The notes under the pieces were generated by a model. It saw only the letters and a program-made list of their open reading frames with translations. It was not told the origin of the DNA and ran no database searches. Shown one piece after another: positions 18,662 to 28,191 of a stretch of DNA of 53,595 nucleotides. The number at the start of each line of letters is the position of its first letter. Position 1 is the first letter of the stretch. Origin of the DNA: Pseudopedobacter sp. (GTDB taxonomy: Bacteria > Bacteroidota > Bacteroidia > Sphingobacteriales > Sphingobacteriaceae); assembly GCA_014378105.1 (NCBI GenBank), contig JACMOI010000042.1, positions 1 to 53,595 on the forward strand, given 5' to 3'. Made by a program: the position numbers and the translations under genes.

Positions 18662-20566
18662 CTATAAATAAGCTCTTGAATTTTTACCTTCCATCCAGTT
18701 CATAAAAGCTTTATTCACTACTTTATTCCCGCCAGGTGTAGGATAATCTCCAGAAAAATACCAATCTCCCAAATGATCAGGACAAGCCTCGTGTAAGCCT
18801 TCTAAAGTTTGATAAATCACCTCCACTTTAGCCTCCACTTCTTTTGGAGTAATAATTTCGGCAATTTTTATAGATATTTCTTCCGGAGTAAAAGGGGCAT
18901 AAATTTCTTTCACATGATTGATTACTTTTTCTTTAGGTAAATCAGCTTGAGCCTTACATTTATTGTAAACATCTACAATAGTCTGTTCCATTCCACGCTC
19001 CCTTAGTAGCTGGATAGCAGCATCAAAAGCCACAAATTCACCCATCCTACTCATGTCTATCCCATAGCAGTCGGGATAACGGATTTGAGGCGCAGATGAA
19101 ACAATGATAATTTTTACAGGCCCTAAGCGGTCAAATATTCTTAAAATACTTTGTTTTAATGTCGTACCGCGAACAATAGAATCATCCACAGCAACTAAAG
19201 TATCTACATCTCTTTTGATCAAACCGTAGGTAGTGTCATAAACATGAGCCACCATATCACTTCGATCTGCATCTTGAGTAATGAAGGTTCTCATTTTCAC
19301 ATCCTTAATCGCTAACTTCTCGACCCTAGGCGTTATTTTCAAAATCCTATCTAATTCTTCATCTGTTAAATTATCACGGCTCTTCACTAATGCATCTCTT
19401 TGTCTTTGCTTGGTATAGGCATGCAAACCTTCTACCAAACCATAAAAAGAAACTTCGGCAGTATTTGGTATATAAGAAAAAACAGTATGTTCCAAATCGT
19501 GATTTACACGATCTAAAATTCTAGGGCAAAGCAGTTGCCCTAATTTTTTTCGCTCTTTATAGATATCTGCATCACTTCCTCTAGAAAAATAAATCCTTTC
19601 AAAAGAACAAGCTTTTTTCTCAACAGGTTCTCTAAAAATCTCATCAGTAATAGTTCCATCACGTTTGATAATCATGGCATGCCCAGGTTCTATTTCTTTA
19701 ACCTGACCAATCTTGATGTTTAAAGCAGTTTGCAAAGCCGGACGCTCTGATGCTGCTACAAAAATTTCATCATCCTGATAATAAAAGGCTGGTCGAATAC
19801 CTGCCGGATCTCTTAGAACAAAAGCATCGCCATGCCCAAAAATACCTGCAATGGTATAACCACCATCCCAAGTTTTAGCCGATTTTTTAAGTATTCTATT
19901 CACCTTCAAATGACTGGCAATTAACTGAGAAATCTCTGCATTATCGTAACCTTCTCGTTTGAATTGATCGAACAAAAACTGGTTTTCATCATCTAAAAAG
20001 TGACCTATTTTTTCTAAAACGGTCACCGTATCGGCTCGCTCTTTAGGATGTTGCCCTAAATCATACAACTGCTGTAATAATTCGTCGACATTCGTCATAT
20101 TGAAATTTCCAGCAATCACTAAATTACGGGTCATCCAGTTATTTTGACGTAAAAAAGGATGGCAAGCCTCAATGCTATTTTTACCATGGGTACCATAGCG
20201 CAGATGCCCCAGCAACACTTCTCCTGTAAAACTGATGTTCTCTTTGAGCCACTCGGGATCATTTAATAACTCTGGATTTTCCTTTTCAACATCAGCAAAT
20301 TTCTTCATCACATAAGAGAAAATATCTTGGACCGCATTTTTCTCCATCGAACGGTGACGGCTGATGTATCGATTTCCGGGCTTTACATTTAGCTTTATGG
20401 TAGCAATTCCTGCGCCGTCTTGCCCTCGGTTATGTTGCTTCTCCATCAGTAAATACAGCTTATTTAAGCCATATAGCGAAGTGCCATATTTTTCCTGATA
20501 GTAAGAAAGTGGTTTTAGAAGTCTGATAAATGCGATACCGCATTCGTGTTTAATAGAGTCGCTCAT
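18662..20566 (-). CDS. purF: Amidophosphoribosyltransferase, long Bacteroidota form
   Basis: A ~634-residue PurF homologue; E. coli PurF is about 505. It has an N-terminal class II glutaminase (KHECGIAFIRLL, then QHNRGQDGAG, GHLRYGTHG, NFNMTN) and a C-terminal phosphoribosyltransferase with the PRPP loop VAVDDSIVRGTT. The reaction is PRPP plus glutamine to phosphoribosylamine, the first step of purine synthesis. I chose ATG 20566 (MSDSIKHECG) over an upstream codon at 20587. The glutaminase Cys is then residue 9 rather than 2, so an 8-residue propeptide would have to be removed. A minus-strand TACTTTTG (20587-20594) is a plausible -7 element. Bacteroidota often carry this long form beside a standard PurF, so the paralogue's exact role is inferred. 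Confidence 0.9.
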   Translation of the reverse strand: MSDSIKHECGIAFIRLLKPLSYYQEKYGTSLYGLNKLYLLMEKQHNRGQDGAGIATIKLNVKPGNRYISRHRSMEKNAVQDIFSYVMKKFADVEKENPELLNDPEWLKENISFTGEVLLGHLRYGTHGKNSIEACHPFLRQNNWMTRNLVIAGNFNMTNVDELLQQLYDLGQHPKERADTVTVLEKIGHFLDDENQFLFDQFKREGYDNAEISQLIASHLKVNRILKKSAKTWDGGYTIAGIFGHGDAFVLRDPAGIRPAFYYQDDEIFVAASERPALQTALNIKIGQVKEIEPGHAMIIKRDGTITDEIFREPVEKKACSFERIYFSRGSDADIYKERKKLGQLLCPRILDRVNHDLEHTVFSYIPNTAEVSFYGLVEGLHAYTKQRQRDALVKSRDNLTDEELDRILKITPRVEKLAIKDVKMRTFITQDADRSDMVAHVYDTTYGLIKRDVDTLVAVDDSIVRGTTLKQSILRIFDRLGPVKIIIVSSAPQIRYPDCYGIDMSRMGEFVAFDAAIQLLRERGMEQTIVDVYNKCKAQADLPKEKVINHVKEIYAPFTPEEISIKIAEIITPKEVEAKVEVIYQTLEGLHEACPDHLGDWYFSGDYPTPGGNKVVNKAFMNWMEGKNSRAYL

Positions 20567-20731
20567 TGTTGTTATAATGAAGCTCACAAAAGTAAAACTT
20601 TATTAGGTATTGAGAAATTAAAAGCGTCATTCGCATCACATTTCTTTGCACAAAATTAATACGGACTTTATATGAGAAAAGCAAAATCCATTTCGCTTCG
20701 GTCGCAGCAGTCCCGCTTTGCGCTACAAGTC

Positions 20732-20753
20732 CGTCCCGATAGCTATCGGGACG
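20732..20753. repeat. 22-bp perfect palindrome in a dispersed intergenic element
   Basis: A perfect 22-bp palindrome whose core is CCCGATAGCTATCGGG. It lies inside a GC-richer stretch (about 20690-20775, with CTTCGGTCGCAGCAGTCCCG and ACGCTGCAATCGGGTTTAG) between purF and the exported esterase gene. The same 16-bp core recurs at 28803-28820. It could act as a hairpin terminator or REP-like element; there is no T tract. Confidence 0.8.
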
Positions 20754-20797
20754 AGTTTTACGCTGCAATCGGGTTTAGATTAGTTAAGCCTTTGCTA

Positions 20798-21562
20798 CTA
20801 TTTCATACGCTGACTAAATAACCAGTTAAACATTAGAGGATCAGTATAAGCGCCAAGCCAAGAGAAATGCCCAGTTTCAGGATAAATGGTTAATGCCGGA
20901 TGTGCTCCTGCTTTAAATAAAGCTTCAGTCATTTGTAATGAATATTTCGTGGGCACCGCAGGATCTTCCGCTCCATGAAACATCCAAATCGGGATATTAG
21001 CAATTAGACTCGCTTTTGAAATATCCCCACCACCACAAACTGGTACTGCAGCTGCGAATAAATTAGGGTAACGCTCAATGGCATCAAAAGTCCCAAAACC
21101 ACCCATAGATAAACCTGTGATATAAATTCTACTTTGGTCGATGGGGTGTTTTGCTGCAAAATCATGAATCAAATCAATCAATAACTTCATCGTTATGCTA
21201 GGATTTGAATTTAGCATCATTTGATTTTCAGCATCTGGCGCTGTAAAGTTAGACCATGATCCATTTTCAGGAAGTTGAGGTGCTATCACATAACACGGAT
21301 GCTGTAGCATCATTTGGTCTGATGCAAAGTTCATCACTCCCCATTTCAGCTGTGCTTCATTATCGTGACCACGTTCTCCGGATCCGTGTAAAAAAATAAC
21401 TAAAGGAAATTTTCTAGAAGTGTTGTAGTCTGGGCCTAGCAAACGATAATTTAAAGTATCTCCTGAGGCATCTATATATTTTTCAAAACTAAAGCGATTA
21501 CTTTGAGCAGATACGAATTGCGTTGCGAAAAAGAGGATGAATATGGAGTAAATAATTTTCAT
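20798..21562 (-). CDS. Exported alpha/beta-hydrolase esterase (poly(3-hydroxybutyrate) depolymerase/feruloyl-esterase-like)
   Basis: A 254-residue protein with a signal peptide ending FVSAQ (residue 20). The full catalytic triad is visible: Ser152 in GLSMGGFG, Asp200 in FHGAEDPAVP and His232 in ETGHFSW. The oxyanion segment LHGSGERG is near residues 59-66. The layout matches exported PHB-depolymerase/esterase-type hydrolases that act on carbohydrate esters or small polymers. The substrate is unknown. It is a single gene, upstream of the repeat at 20732 and divergent from the broken lipoprotein gene. Confidence 0.88.
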   Translation of the reverse strand: MKIIYSIFILFFATQFVSAQSNRFSFEKYIDASGDTLNYRLLGPDYNTSRKFPLVIFLHGSGERGHDNEAQLKWGVMNFASDQMMLQHPCYVIAPQLPENGSWSNFTAPDAENQMMLNSNPSITMKLLIDLIHDFAAKHPIDQSRIYITGLSMGGFGTFDAIERYPNLFAAAVPVCGGGDISKASLIANIPIWMFHGAEDPAVPTKYSLQMTEALFKAGAHPALTIYPETGHFSWLGAYTDPLMFNWLFSQRMK

Positions 21563-21708
21563 ATCTATATAGGCTAAGGTTTATACTTTGATAATTCGAA
21601 AATACAAATATTTAAACTGAATCCTTTGCACTAATCAACTGTATCGGATTTATAATTATATTCATAATATAGATAAACAAAAACATTAAACCTTTAATCA
21701 ACATCATC

Positions 21709-22137
21709 ATGAAAAAAGCATTAACATTCCTAACACTAATTATTATTTTAAGTTCTTGTAAAAAAAAGAAAACTTTTGAAGTAAATACCTATCCGAAAAA
21801 GTGGGAATTGGTAAAGATGAGTGGTAATATTCCAAATTCTGAAACTACAGGAAACCAAATGCTATAGAAAGAAACTTACGTTTTTAACGCCGATTATACC
21901 TTTACTAAAACCAGAATCAAAGATGGCACTACCACTTCAGCATCTGGAACTTTTGATACAGAAAAGATGGGTGATGAAAAATATTTTGTACTTCAATACA
22001 CATCTTCTAGTGATTTAATTGGAAACTGTAACTCAACAGCGTTAAAAGAACAATTATTTATTAAATCTAGCCAAGAGATTTATAGTACTTGGCAAGCTTG
22101 CGATGGTCCAGGTTTAGATTATCAAAGAGTTCAATAA
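21709..22137 (+). pseudogene. Lipoprotein gene (lipocalin-like?) with an in-frame TAG at codon 53
   Basis: The frame from ATG 21709 encodes a classic lipoprotein start (MKKALTFLTLIIILSSCKKK, lipobox LSSC). It is interrupted by TAG at 21865-21867, then continues open to TAA at 22135-22137, giving 142 codons in all. The halves read as one protein: KWELVKMSG before the stop, and ETYVFNADYTFTKTRIKDG, SGTFDTEK, EQLFIKS and EIYSTWQACDG after it. This is the beta-strand pattern of small lipocalin-like Bacteroidota lipoproteins. CAG (Gln) to TAG would explain the break. The 3' end overlaps the convergent nuoN by 24 bases. It is a genuine nonsense mutation or a consensus error. Confidence 0.75.
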
Positions 22138-23583
22138 AAAAGGGAATATCCCAAATAGGATAATCAAAAACACTAAAAGTGAAATAATTATTGGCAATAA
22201 AGCATTAGACTTTGTTGCCATTTTTATTTCATCAGATTTTTTTAAAAAGAAATTCAAAGGAATTTTTAGATAGAAGAATAAGGAAATTACAGTGGTGAAT
22301 GCTGCAATAATTAATAAGGTTGAAATGTAATTATTGCTAGCCGCTGATGAAACTAAAGAAATAAACACCAAAAATTTTCCGATAAATCCTGCAGATGGTG
22401 GCAAACCGGTTAAAGAAATCATTAGTATAACGAGTAAAAATCCGAGGTATGGAATTTTCTTTCCTAAGCCTTTATAATCCGAAATATTCAATACCCCAAA
22501 ACGACTTTCGATATAAGAAATGGACATGAATGTTCCAGCGTTCATTAAGGTGTAGGCTAATAAGTAAAAAGTTAAAGCTTTTAAAATTTGGTCTTGCGGC
22601 AATATAAAAAGCATGAGCATAAAACCGGTATGCCCAATAGAAGAATAAGCCATCATCCGCTTAGGATCATCTTGAAAAGTGGCGACCACATTCCCTAAAA
22701 TCATAGATGCAGCTGAGACTATTAAAATGATTTGAACGAAGATACCCGCTCCTATTAATTGTAAAATTGGTATCGACAAAAACAGAAAACCAAATACCGC
22801 AATCTTTGGAACGCTGGATAAAAATGAAGTCACGGAAGTTGGTGCTTCCTGGTAAGCATCCGGAGTCCAGAAATGGAATGGCACAAAAGATAATTTAAAG
22901 CCAATTCCAGCCATCAATAAAACGATAGCTAAAGCACTTCCTAAAATTCCAATTTGCTGAAAACCATTGATTATTTCAGTTCCATATAAATTAATAGAAC
23001 CAGTAAAACCATAAATCAAACTTATTCCATACAACATCATGGCAGATGCCACGGCTCCAAATAAAACATATTTCATCCCAGCTTCAGCTTGTTTATTTTT
23101 GTAAGCACTATAACTCACCATCAGGTAAGAAGCTAAGGAAATCATCTCAATAGATAAATAGAGCATCAATAGATTCGCAGATGAAATCAACAAAAACATC
23201 CCTAAAACTGCTGCTAAAAATATACTGATAAAGTCGTTGATTCCTTTTGGGTGATTTTTCAAACGTTCATCCTGATAAAAGAAAATCAATGCTAAAACTG
23301 AAGCGAATAATACTAAAAGTTTAAATTGAGAGCCTGCCTTTGTTAAGCTGAACATCCCATTAAAAAGCAATTGGCTTTCGCCGATATTTGGGAATTGAAT
23401 AATAAGGAAAAAAGTACTCAACAACAAAGTCAACATCGCTGCAGCAAAAACTATCAGTTTGGATTTTTTGACGAATAAATCTAAAACAATCACCAACAAA
23501 AATCCAATAGCCAAAGTCCACTCGGCTTTGAAATAAGAAAGCGAATGAATAATATCGTTGGTGCTTTGTTGAATATTTTGCAT
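22114..23583 (-). CDS. nuoN: NADH-quinone oxidoreductase subunit N
   Basis: A 489-residue antiporter-like membrane subunit of complex I with about 14 helices. Family motifs are LSIEMISLASYLMVSY (key Glu in helix 5), GIGFKLSFVPFHFWTPDAYQEAPT and MMAYSSIGHTGFM. It forms one of the three proton channels in the membrane arm. It is the last gene of the nuo cluster, after a 125-base gap from nuoM, longer than the other junctions and possibly holding an internal signal. Its 3' end overlaps the broken lipoprotein gene on the other strand. Confidence 0.97.
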   Translation of the reverse strand: MQNIQQSTNDIIHSLSYFKAEWTLAIGFLLVIVLDLFVKKSKLIVFAAAMLTLLLSTFFLIIQFPNIGESQLLFNGMFSLTKAGSQFKLLVLFASVLALIFFYQDERLKNHPKGINDFISIFLAAVLGMFLLISSANLLMLYLSIEMISLASYLMVSYSAYKNKQAEAGMKYVLFGAVASAMMLYGISLIYGFTGSINLYGTEIINGFQQIGILGSALAIVLLMAGIGFKLSFVPFHFWTPDAYQEAPTSVTSFLSSVPKIAVFGFLFLSIPILQLIGAGIFVQIILIVSAASMILGNVVATFQDDPKRMMAYSSIGHTGFMLMLFILPQDQILKALTFYLLAYTLMNAGTFMSISYIESRFGVLNISDYKGLGKKIPYLGFLLVILMISLTGLPPSAGFIGKFLVFISLVSSAASNNYISTLLIIAAFTTVISLFFYLKIPLNFFLKKSDEIKMATKSNALLPIIISLLVFLIILFGIFPFLLNSLII

Positions 23584-23708
23584 TTAATTATTTTGAGTTA
23601 TTTTCTCCATGGGCGTTGTATTCACTCAATATTTTACTTATTAAATTTTGCTCTCTGAGGATACAGAGCAATGGTAATATTTTGACTCTATTCTATCGTT
23701 GTTGCATT

Positions 23709-25304
23709 TTATTTAAACAGCATTAAAAATTGATTCACAGATGAACTCATCACATCAAAAACCAGCGAAGGCATTACGCCCAAAATTAAAGCTAATGCAG
23801 CAAGCGGTGTAAGGACCAAGATTTCTCTAAAATTCAAATCAACCAAATTTACTTTCCATTCTTCCTTCTTTAACCTTAAGGTCCCAAAGAACATTCTTTG
23901 TAATGTCCAGAGAAAATAACCTGCCCCTAACAAAATCCCGAAGGCAGAAACAATGGCCATCCAATGAGGTAATAATCCGTTTAAATTATAAGAACTGAAA
24001 GCACCTATTAAGGTGAAAATTTCGGCGATAAAAGCAGAGAATCCTGGCAAACCAAGGGAAGCAAAAAAAGCAATCATTACAAAGCCAGTAAATATTGGCA
24101 TGTGATTGGCCAATCCTCTGAAATTGTAAATATCTCGATCATGCACTCGATTATAAATTACCCCAGCAATAAAGAACAACATCACTGAAAGGAAACCATG
24201 GGAAATCATCTGCATCATTGCTCCGTTTAAACCTTCAGACGTAAGCGAAGCGATTCCTATCAATACAAAACCCATGTGAGATATAGAAGAATAAGCGATT
24301 AATCGTTTTAAATCAGTTTGCGCCAAAGCGTTCATTGCGCCATAAATAATGGAGATTACGCCTAATAATCCCATCCACCATGATAATGAAATCGCTACAT
24401 CAGGGAAAATTCCATAAGCCATACGAATAATTCCGTAGGCACCAACTTTTAATAAAATTCCTGCAAGGATAATAGAGATAGGTGTTGGTGCTTCAACGTG
24501 GGCATCTGGCAACCAAGTGTGAAATGGAAAAATAGGAACTTTAATTGCGAAAGCAATAAACACAATGATAAAACCTAAAGATCTGGCAGACATGCCCATG
24601 ATCTGTGTATGTGCTGCAATCGAAAAAATAGAACCCGCAGAATAATTTGCAGGATTCATTGCATCCACCATGCTAAAGGTATGATTTCCTGTTGCTGGAT
24701 CTCTAACAGAAAGATACAAACCTGCGATCACCAATAGCATGAAGATGGAACCAAACAAGGTGTACAAAAAGAACTTGATAGCTGCATATTCTCTGCGAAC
24801 CCCGCCCCACATTCCGATGAGGAAATAAAGTGGTAACAACATCAACTCGTAAAAAATGTAGAAAAGGAATAAATCCAACGAACAAAAAACACCAATAATA
24901 GCGGTATCTAACAATAAGAACAAGGCAAAATATCCTCTCAGATTGGTTTTAATTTCCCAAGAAGAAAGTGAAGCAATCAGCATCACCAAAGTAGAAAGCC
25001 AGACTAAGCCAATAGAAAAACCATCGACACCTAATAAATAATCGATTTGTAAAGTGCCGAATGAACCTACGTCTAAACGGATCCAATCTAATTTTTCTAC
25101 CCATTGGTATTGTGATAATTTATTCACTCCTGCAAAAGTATCTCCAGTTTTAAACTGAAAATACATCCAAGTAGCAATTGCCAATTGAATCAATGAAACA
25201 ACCACTGCCAGATATTTGAAATAGCTGCTTAGTCTTTTCGGCATCACTAAAATAAGTGCGCCAAAAACTAGAGGCAGAAATATGAGAACTGACAATAAAC
25301 CCAT
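23709..25304 (-). CDS. nuoM: NADH-quinone oxidoreductase subunit M
   Basis: A 531-residue antiporter-like subunit of complex I. Motifs: FYIFYELMLLPLYFLIGMWGG (conserved Glu), FPFHTWLPDAHVEAPTPISIILAG, KRLIAYSSISHMGFV and GFSAFIAEIFTLIG. About 14 helices, proton pumping in the distal membrane arm. The start codon shares one base with the nuoL stop region, so translation is probably coupled. Confidence 0.97.
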   Translation of the reverse strand: MGLLSVLIFLPLVFGALILVMPKRLSSYFKYLAVVVSLIQLAIATWMYFQFKTGDTFAGVNKLSQYQWVEKLDWIRLDVGSFGTLQIDYLLGVDGFSIGLVWLSTLVMLIASLSSWEIKTNLRGYFALFLLLDTAIIGVFCSLDLFLFYIFYELMLLPLYFLIGMWGGVRREYAAIKFFLYTLFGSIFMLLVIAGLYLSVRDPATGNHTFSMVDAMNPANYSAGSIFSIAAHTQIMGMSARSLGFIIVFIAFAIKVPIFPFHTWLPDAHVEAPTPISIILAGILLKVGAYGIIRMAYGIFPDVAISLSWWMGLLGVISIIYGAMNALAQTDLKRLIAYSSISHMGFVLIGIASLTSEGLNGAMMQMISHGFLSVMLFFIAGVIYNRVHDRDIYNFRGLANHMPIFTGFVMIAFFASLGLPGFSAFIAEIFTLIGAFSSYNLNGLLPHWMAIVSAFGILLGAGYFLWTLQRMFFGTLRLKKEEWKVNLVDLNFREILVLTPLAALALILGVMPSLVFDVMSSSVNQFLMLFK

Positions 25305-27340
25305 CAGATTATAATTTTATAAATCATAAAAGATAAAAACAAAAAAAGCATCCAAATGAAATAATGCTGCAATTTACCATTTTGTATTCCCCGCAACCAA
25401 ATTCCAATCCTTTGCACTAGAGCTGCAACTCCATTTACTAACCCATCGATAATATAGGTATCAATCCAAGAGGAAATTTTAGAAAGGATTAAAGCAAAAT
25501 CACTTAAAAAATGAACAATTCCATCAATCACTTTTTGGTCAAACCAGTAAAAAAATTTAGCTTTTACTAAGAATAATTTTATTAAAAAAACATCGTAAAA
25601 CTGATTAAAACACCATTGGTTATAAGAAAATTTATAAAACCAAGTCCCTTGAAAATTGATGTTGATGGTTTTTTTTGCATACAAATAATAAGTGGTGAAA
25701 ATCAAAGCTATGCTGAGCATATTGATATACAAAGGAACTATCAGATGATAAATACCTTCACTATGTTGGTTGATATTAAAACCCTTATATAACCATGCGC
25801 TATCTAAGTTAAATGGATTAAAGGCGAAGAAAAAACCAAAGCAGAAAATACCTAAAATTAGGATAGGAACCGTCAACCAGCGGCTTGCCTCATGAACTTC
25901 CAATTTTTGCGACAATTTTTCTGACAATCTAAACTTTCCAAAAAAGACTTTGAAAACCACTCTGAAAATGTAAAAAGTAGTGAGCCAAGAAGTGATGGAA
26001 ATGAACAAGGGAAATAACCAATAAATTCCACCATTCACATCGGCGTATTGGAAAACACTAATTAAAATGGCATCTTTTGATAAGTAGCCAGAAGTGAACG
26101 GCAATCCTGAAAGCGCACAAGCTGCCAATAGAAAAACAAAGCCAGTAATCGGCATAAACTTTCTTAAGCCTCCCATATGATCCAGGTTTTGCTCGTCAAA
26201 GTCGAGTTGATGTTTTTCTTTTAGATGATGCAATTCGTGAATCACCGCACCAGCAGTCAGAAACAATAAACACTTAAAGAAAGCATGGGTAATCAGATGA
26301 AATATCGCGGCAGCATTGTCTCCTAATCCTACCGCTAAAATCATAAATCCTAGTTGTGAAATGGTAGAAAATGCCAGAACTTTTTTAATATCGGTTTGCG
26401 TTAACGCGATGGTGGCGGCCATAAAAGCAGTAAATAACCCAATGATGGCCATGCTGGTTAAAACCACCTCATTAAACAAAGGAGCGATCCTCAACAACAA
26501 AAAAACACCTGCAGCAACCATTGTTGCTGCATGAATTAAAGAGGAAACCGCCGTTGGACCTTCCATGGCATCGGGCAACCAAGTGTGTAGTGGGAATTGT
26601 GCCGATTTGGCAATAGCGCCTGCAAAGAAACAAAAGCCCGCAATCGTCAACCAATAATCAGGCATCGTATTAAAAGGAGAAACCCACAATCCGTTTTTAA
26701 CAAAAGAAGAACTAATTAAATTCTCGGATCCAAATAAAACAGAAAGGTCTAAAGTATGAAACTGTGTCAGTAAAATCATTAAACCAATCAGGAAACCTAC
26801 ATCTCCAATTCGGTTCATGATCATGGCTTTTTTGTTGGCTTGAACTGCCTTGTCTCGGGTAAACCAGAACCCAATAAGCAGGTAAGAAGCAAAGCCAACC
26901 AGCTCCCAAAAAGCATATAATATAAAGAGATTATCTGCTAAAACCACGCCCAACATGGCAAAACAAAACAGACTGAGGTAAGCGAAATAACGGTACTTCA
27001 ATACATCTTTCCGCATATATTCCACTGAATAAATATGAACCAGCAATGAAATAAGAGATATCATCAATAGCATGATGACAGTTAAATCATTTAGTAAAAT
27101 ACCAACATCAATTTTCACATGCTGTAACTGGATCCAATGCCAGCTAAAATGTAAAGTTTGCTTCTTCCAAACTGCCAAAAACAAGAATAAAGAGGCTATA
27201 AATGAAGTTCCAATACTTAGAATTCCGATTGCTGGGGCCACTTTCTTAAAGATCATCGAAAGCAAAAAGGCTAAAAATGGAGCAGTAATGGCGACAAAAG
27301 CCAAACACAAGATTAGATATGAAGAAAGTAGATTTTCCAT
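25304..27340 (-). CDS. nuoL: NADH-quinone oxidoreductase subunit L
   Basis: A 678-residue distal antiporter-like subunit with the long C-terminal lateral helix extension (residues ~530-678), which explains its size relative to nuoM and nuoN. Motifs: LFILYAFWELVGFASYLLIGFW, QFPLHTWLPDAMEGPTAVSSLIHAATMV (in parts), KKVLAFSTISQLGFMILA and AFFKCLLFLTAGAVIHE. It begins directly after the nuoK stop and touches nuoM. Confidence 0.97.
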   Translation of the reverse strand: MENLLSSYLILCLAFVAITAPFLAFLLSMIFKKVAPAIGILSIGTSFIASLFLFLAVWKKQTLHFSWHWIQLQHVKIDVGILLNDLTVIMLLMISLISLLVHIYSVEYMRKDVLKYRYFAYLSLFCFAMLGVVLADNLFILYAFWELVGFASYLLIGFWFTRDKAVQANKKAMIMNRIGDVGFLIGLMILLTQFHTLDLSVLFGSENLISSSFVKNGLWVSPFNTMPDYWLTIAGFCFFAGAIAKSAQFPLHTWLPDAMEGPTAVSSLIHAATMVAAGVFLLLRIAPLFNEVVLTSMAIIGLFTAFMAATIALTQTDIKKVLAFSTISQLGFMILAVGLGDNAAAIFHLITHAFFKCLLFLTAGAVIHELHHLKEKHQLDFDEQNLDHMGGLRKFMPITGFVFLLAACALSGLPFTSGYLSKDAILISVFQYADVNGGIYWLFPLFISITSWLTTFYIFRVVFKVFFGKFRLSEKLSQKLEVHEASRWLTVPILILGIFCFGFFFAFNPFNLDSAWLYKGFNINQHSEGIYHLIVPLYINMLSIALIFTTYYLYAKKTININFQGTWFYKFSYNQWCFNQFYDVFLIKLFLVKAKFFYWFDQKVIDGIVHFLSDFALILSKISSWIDTYIIDGLVNGVAALVQRIGIWLRGIQNGKLQHYFIWMLFLFLSFMIYKIII

Positions 27341-27646
27341 TTATCCTCGTAAAGAATTAGCTTTATTAGGATCAATATTTTGGGTGCGTTTGTACAAATT
27401 CATGATGATGACCAAAGCCACTGCGACAGCAGCAGCCGCCAAAACAATGATAAACAACCCAAACATTTGTCCAGTATTATCTACTTTATCATAACGGCCA
27501 AAAGCGACTAGATTCAAAATCGAAGCATTGAGCATCAATTCAATGCCCATTAAAATTTGAATGGCATTTTTACGAGTGATGACTGCAAATAATCCTAAAG
27601 AGAATAATGCGGCGCCAATAAAAAGAAAGTGTTGAAGTGGAATCAT
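27341..27646 (-). CDS. nuoK: NADH-quinone oxidoreductase subunit K
   Basis: A 101-residue three-helix subunit. It has the two conserved membrane Glu residues of the family, in MGIELMLNASILNLVAF and the neighbouring helix region, and ends with a short hydrophilic tail. It overlaps nuoJ by 4 bases (ATGA) and abuts nuoL, so it is translationally coupled. Confidence 0.97.
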   Translation of the reverse strand: MIPLQHFLFIGAALFSLGLFAVITRKNAIQILMGIELMLNASILNLVAFGRYDKVDNTGQMFGLFIIVLAAAAVAVALVIIMNLYKRTQNIDPNKANSLRG

Positions 27647-28191
27647 GGTTGAGGCTCCTTTCTAGCAATATGTGCTGCTCCTATTAATGCCATCATCAAT
27701 AATATGGAAATCATTTCTAAGGGCAATAGATATTTACTCATCAGGTTGATGCCGATATTTCTAATGGTATTATCCGAAACAGAAATCACATTCCCGTTTG
27801 CGATGGAAGCTTTAATCCAATCCAGATTTTCAAAATCAATCTGGAAGAAAATAAATCCCAAAACCGCTAAAAATAAAATGGAAATCAACGCACCTGGAAT
27901 TCGATTTGTCGATAATAACCCATATGGAATATTTTCTATCCCCTGCAAAGATTCTTTGGACGATAACAGAAAAGCAAAAAGTAATAACACCAATACACCG
28001 CCAACATAAATCACCACTTGGGTTAAAGCCACAAAATCCGCTAAAGCGAAAACATACAATCCCGAAACGGCAAATAAGGTCACAAAAAACATAAAAACAG
28101 AACGTATCAAATGCTGACTAAACACCACGAAAGCAGCACTTCCAATGGCAATGGCAACTAATACATAAAATATGATTTGCGCTACACTCAT
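27643..28191 (-). CDS. nuoJ: NADH-quinone oxidoreductase subunit J
   Basis: A 182-residue membrane subunit with five helices. DFVALTQVVIYVGGVLVLLLFAFLL (split around residues 51-75) is the conserved TM3 region with the pi-bulge that couples quinone reduction to proton channels. The C-terminus ends IGAAHIARKEPQ. It overlaps nuoI by 4 bases at its start and nuoK by 4 at its end. Confidence 0.96.
   Translation of the reverse strand: MSVAQIIFYVLVAIAIGSAAFVVFSQHLIRSVFMFFVTLFAVSGLYVFALADFVALTQVVIYVGGVLVLLLFAFLLSSKESLQGIENIPYGLLSTNRIPGALISILFLAVLGFIFFQIDFENLDWIKASIANGNVISVSDNTIRNIGINLMSKYLLPLEMISILLMMALIGAAHIARKEPQP

Noticed and set aside
20550-20768. Possible 72-codon minus-strand ORF upstream of purF
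   Set aside because: It runs through the palindromic repeat and across the purF start; composition is not protein-like. Treated as repeat DNA.
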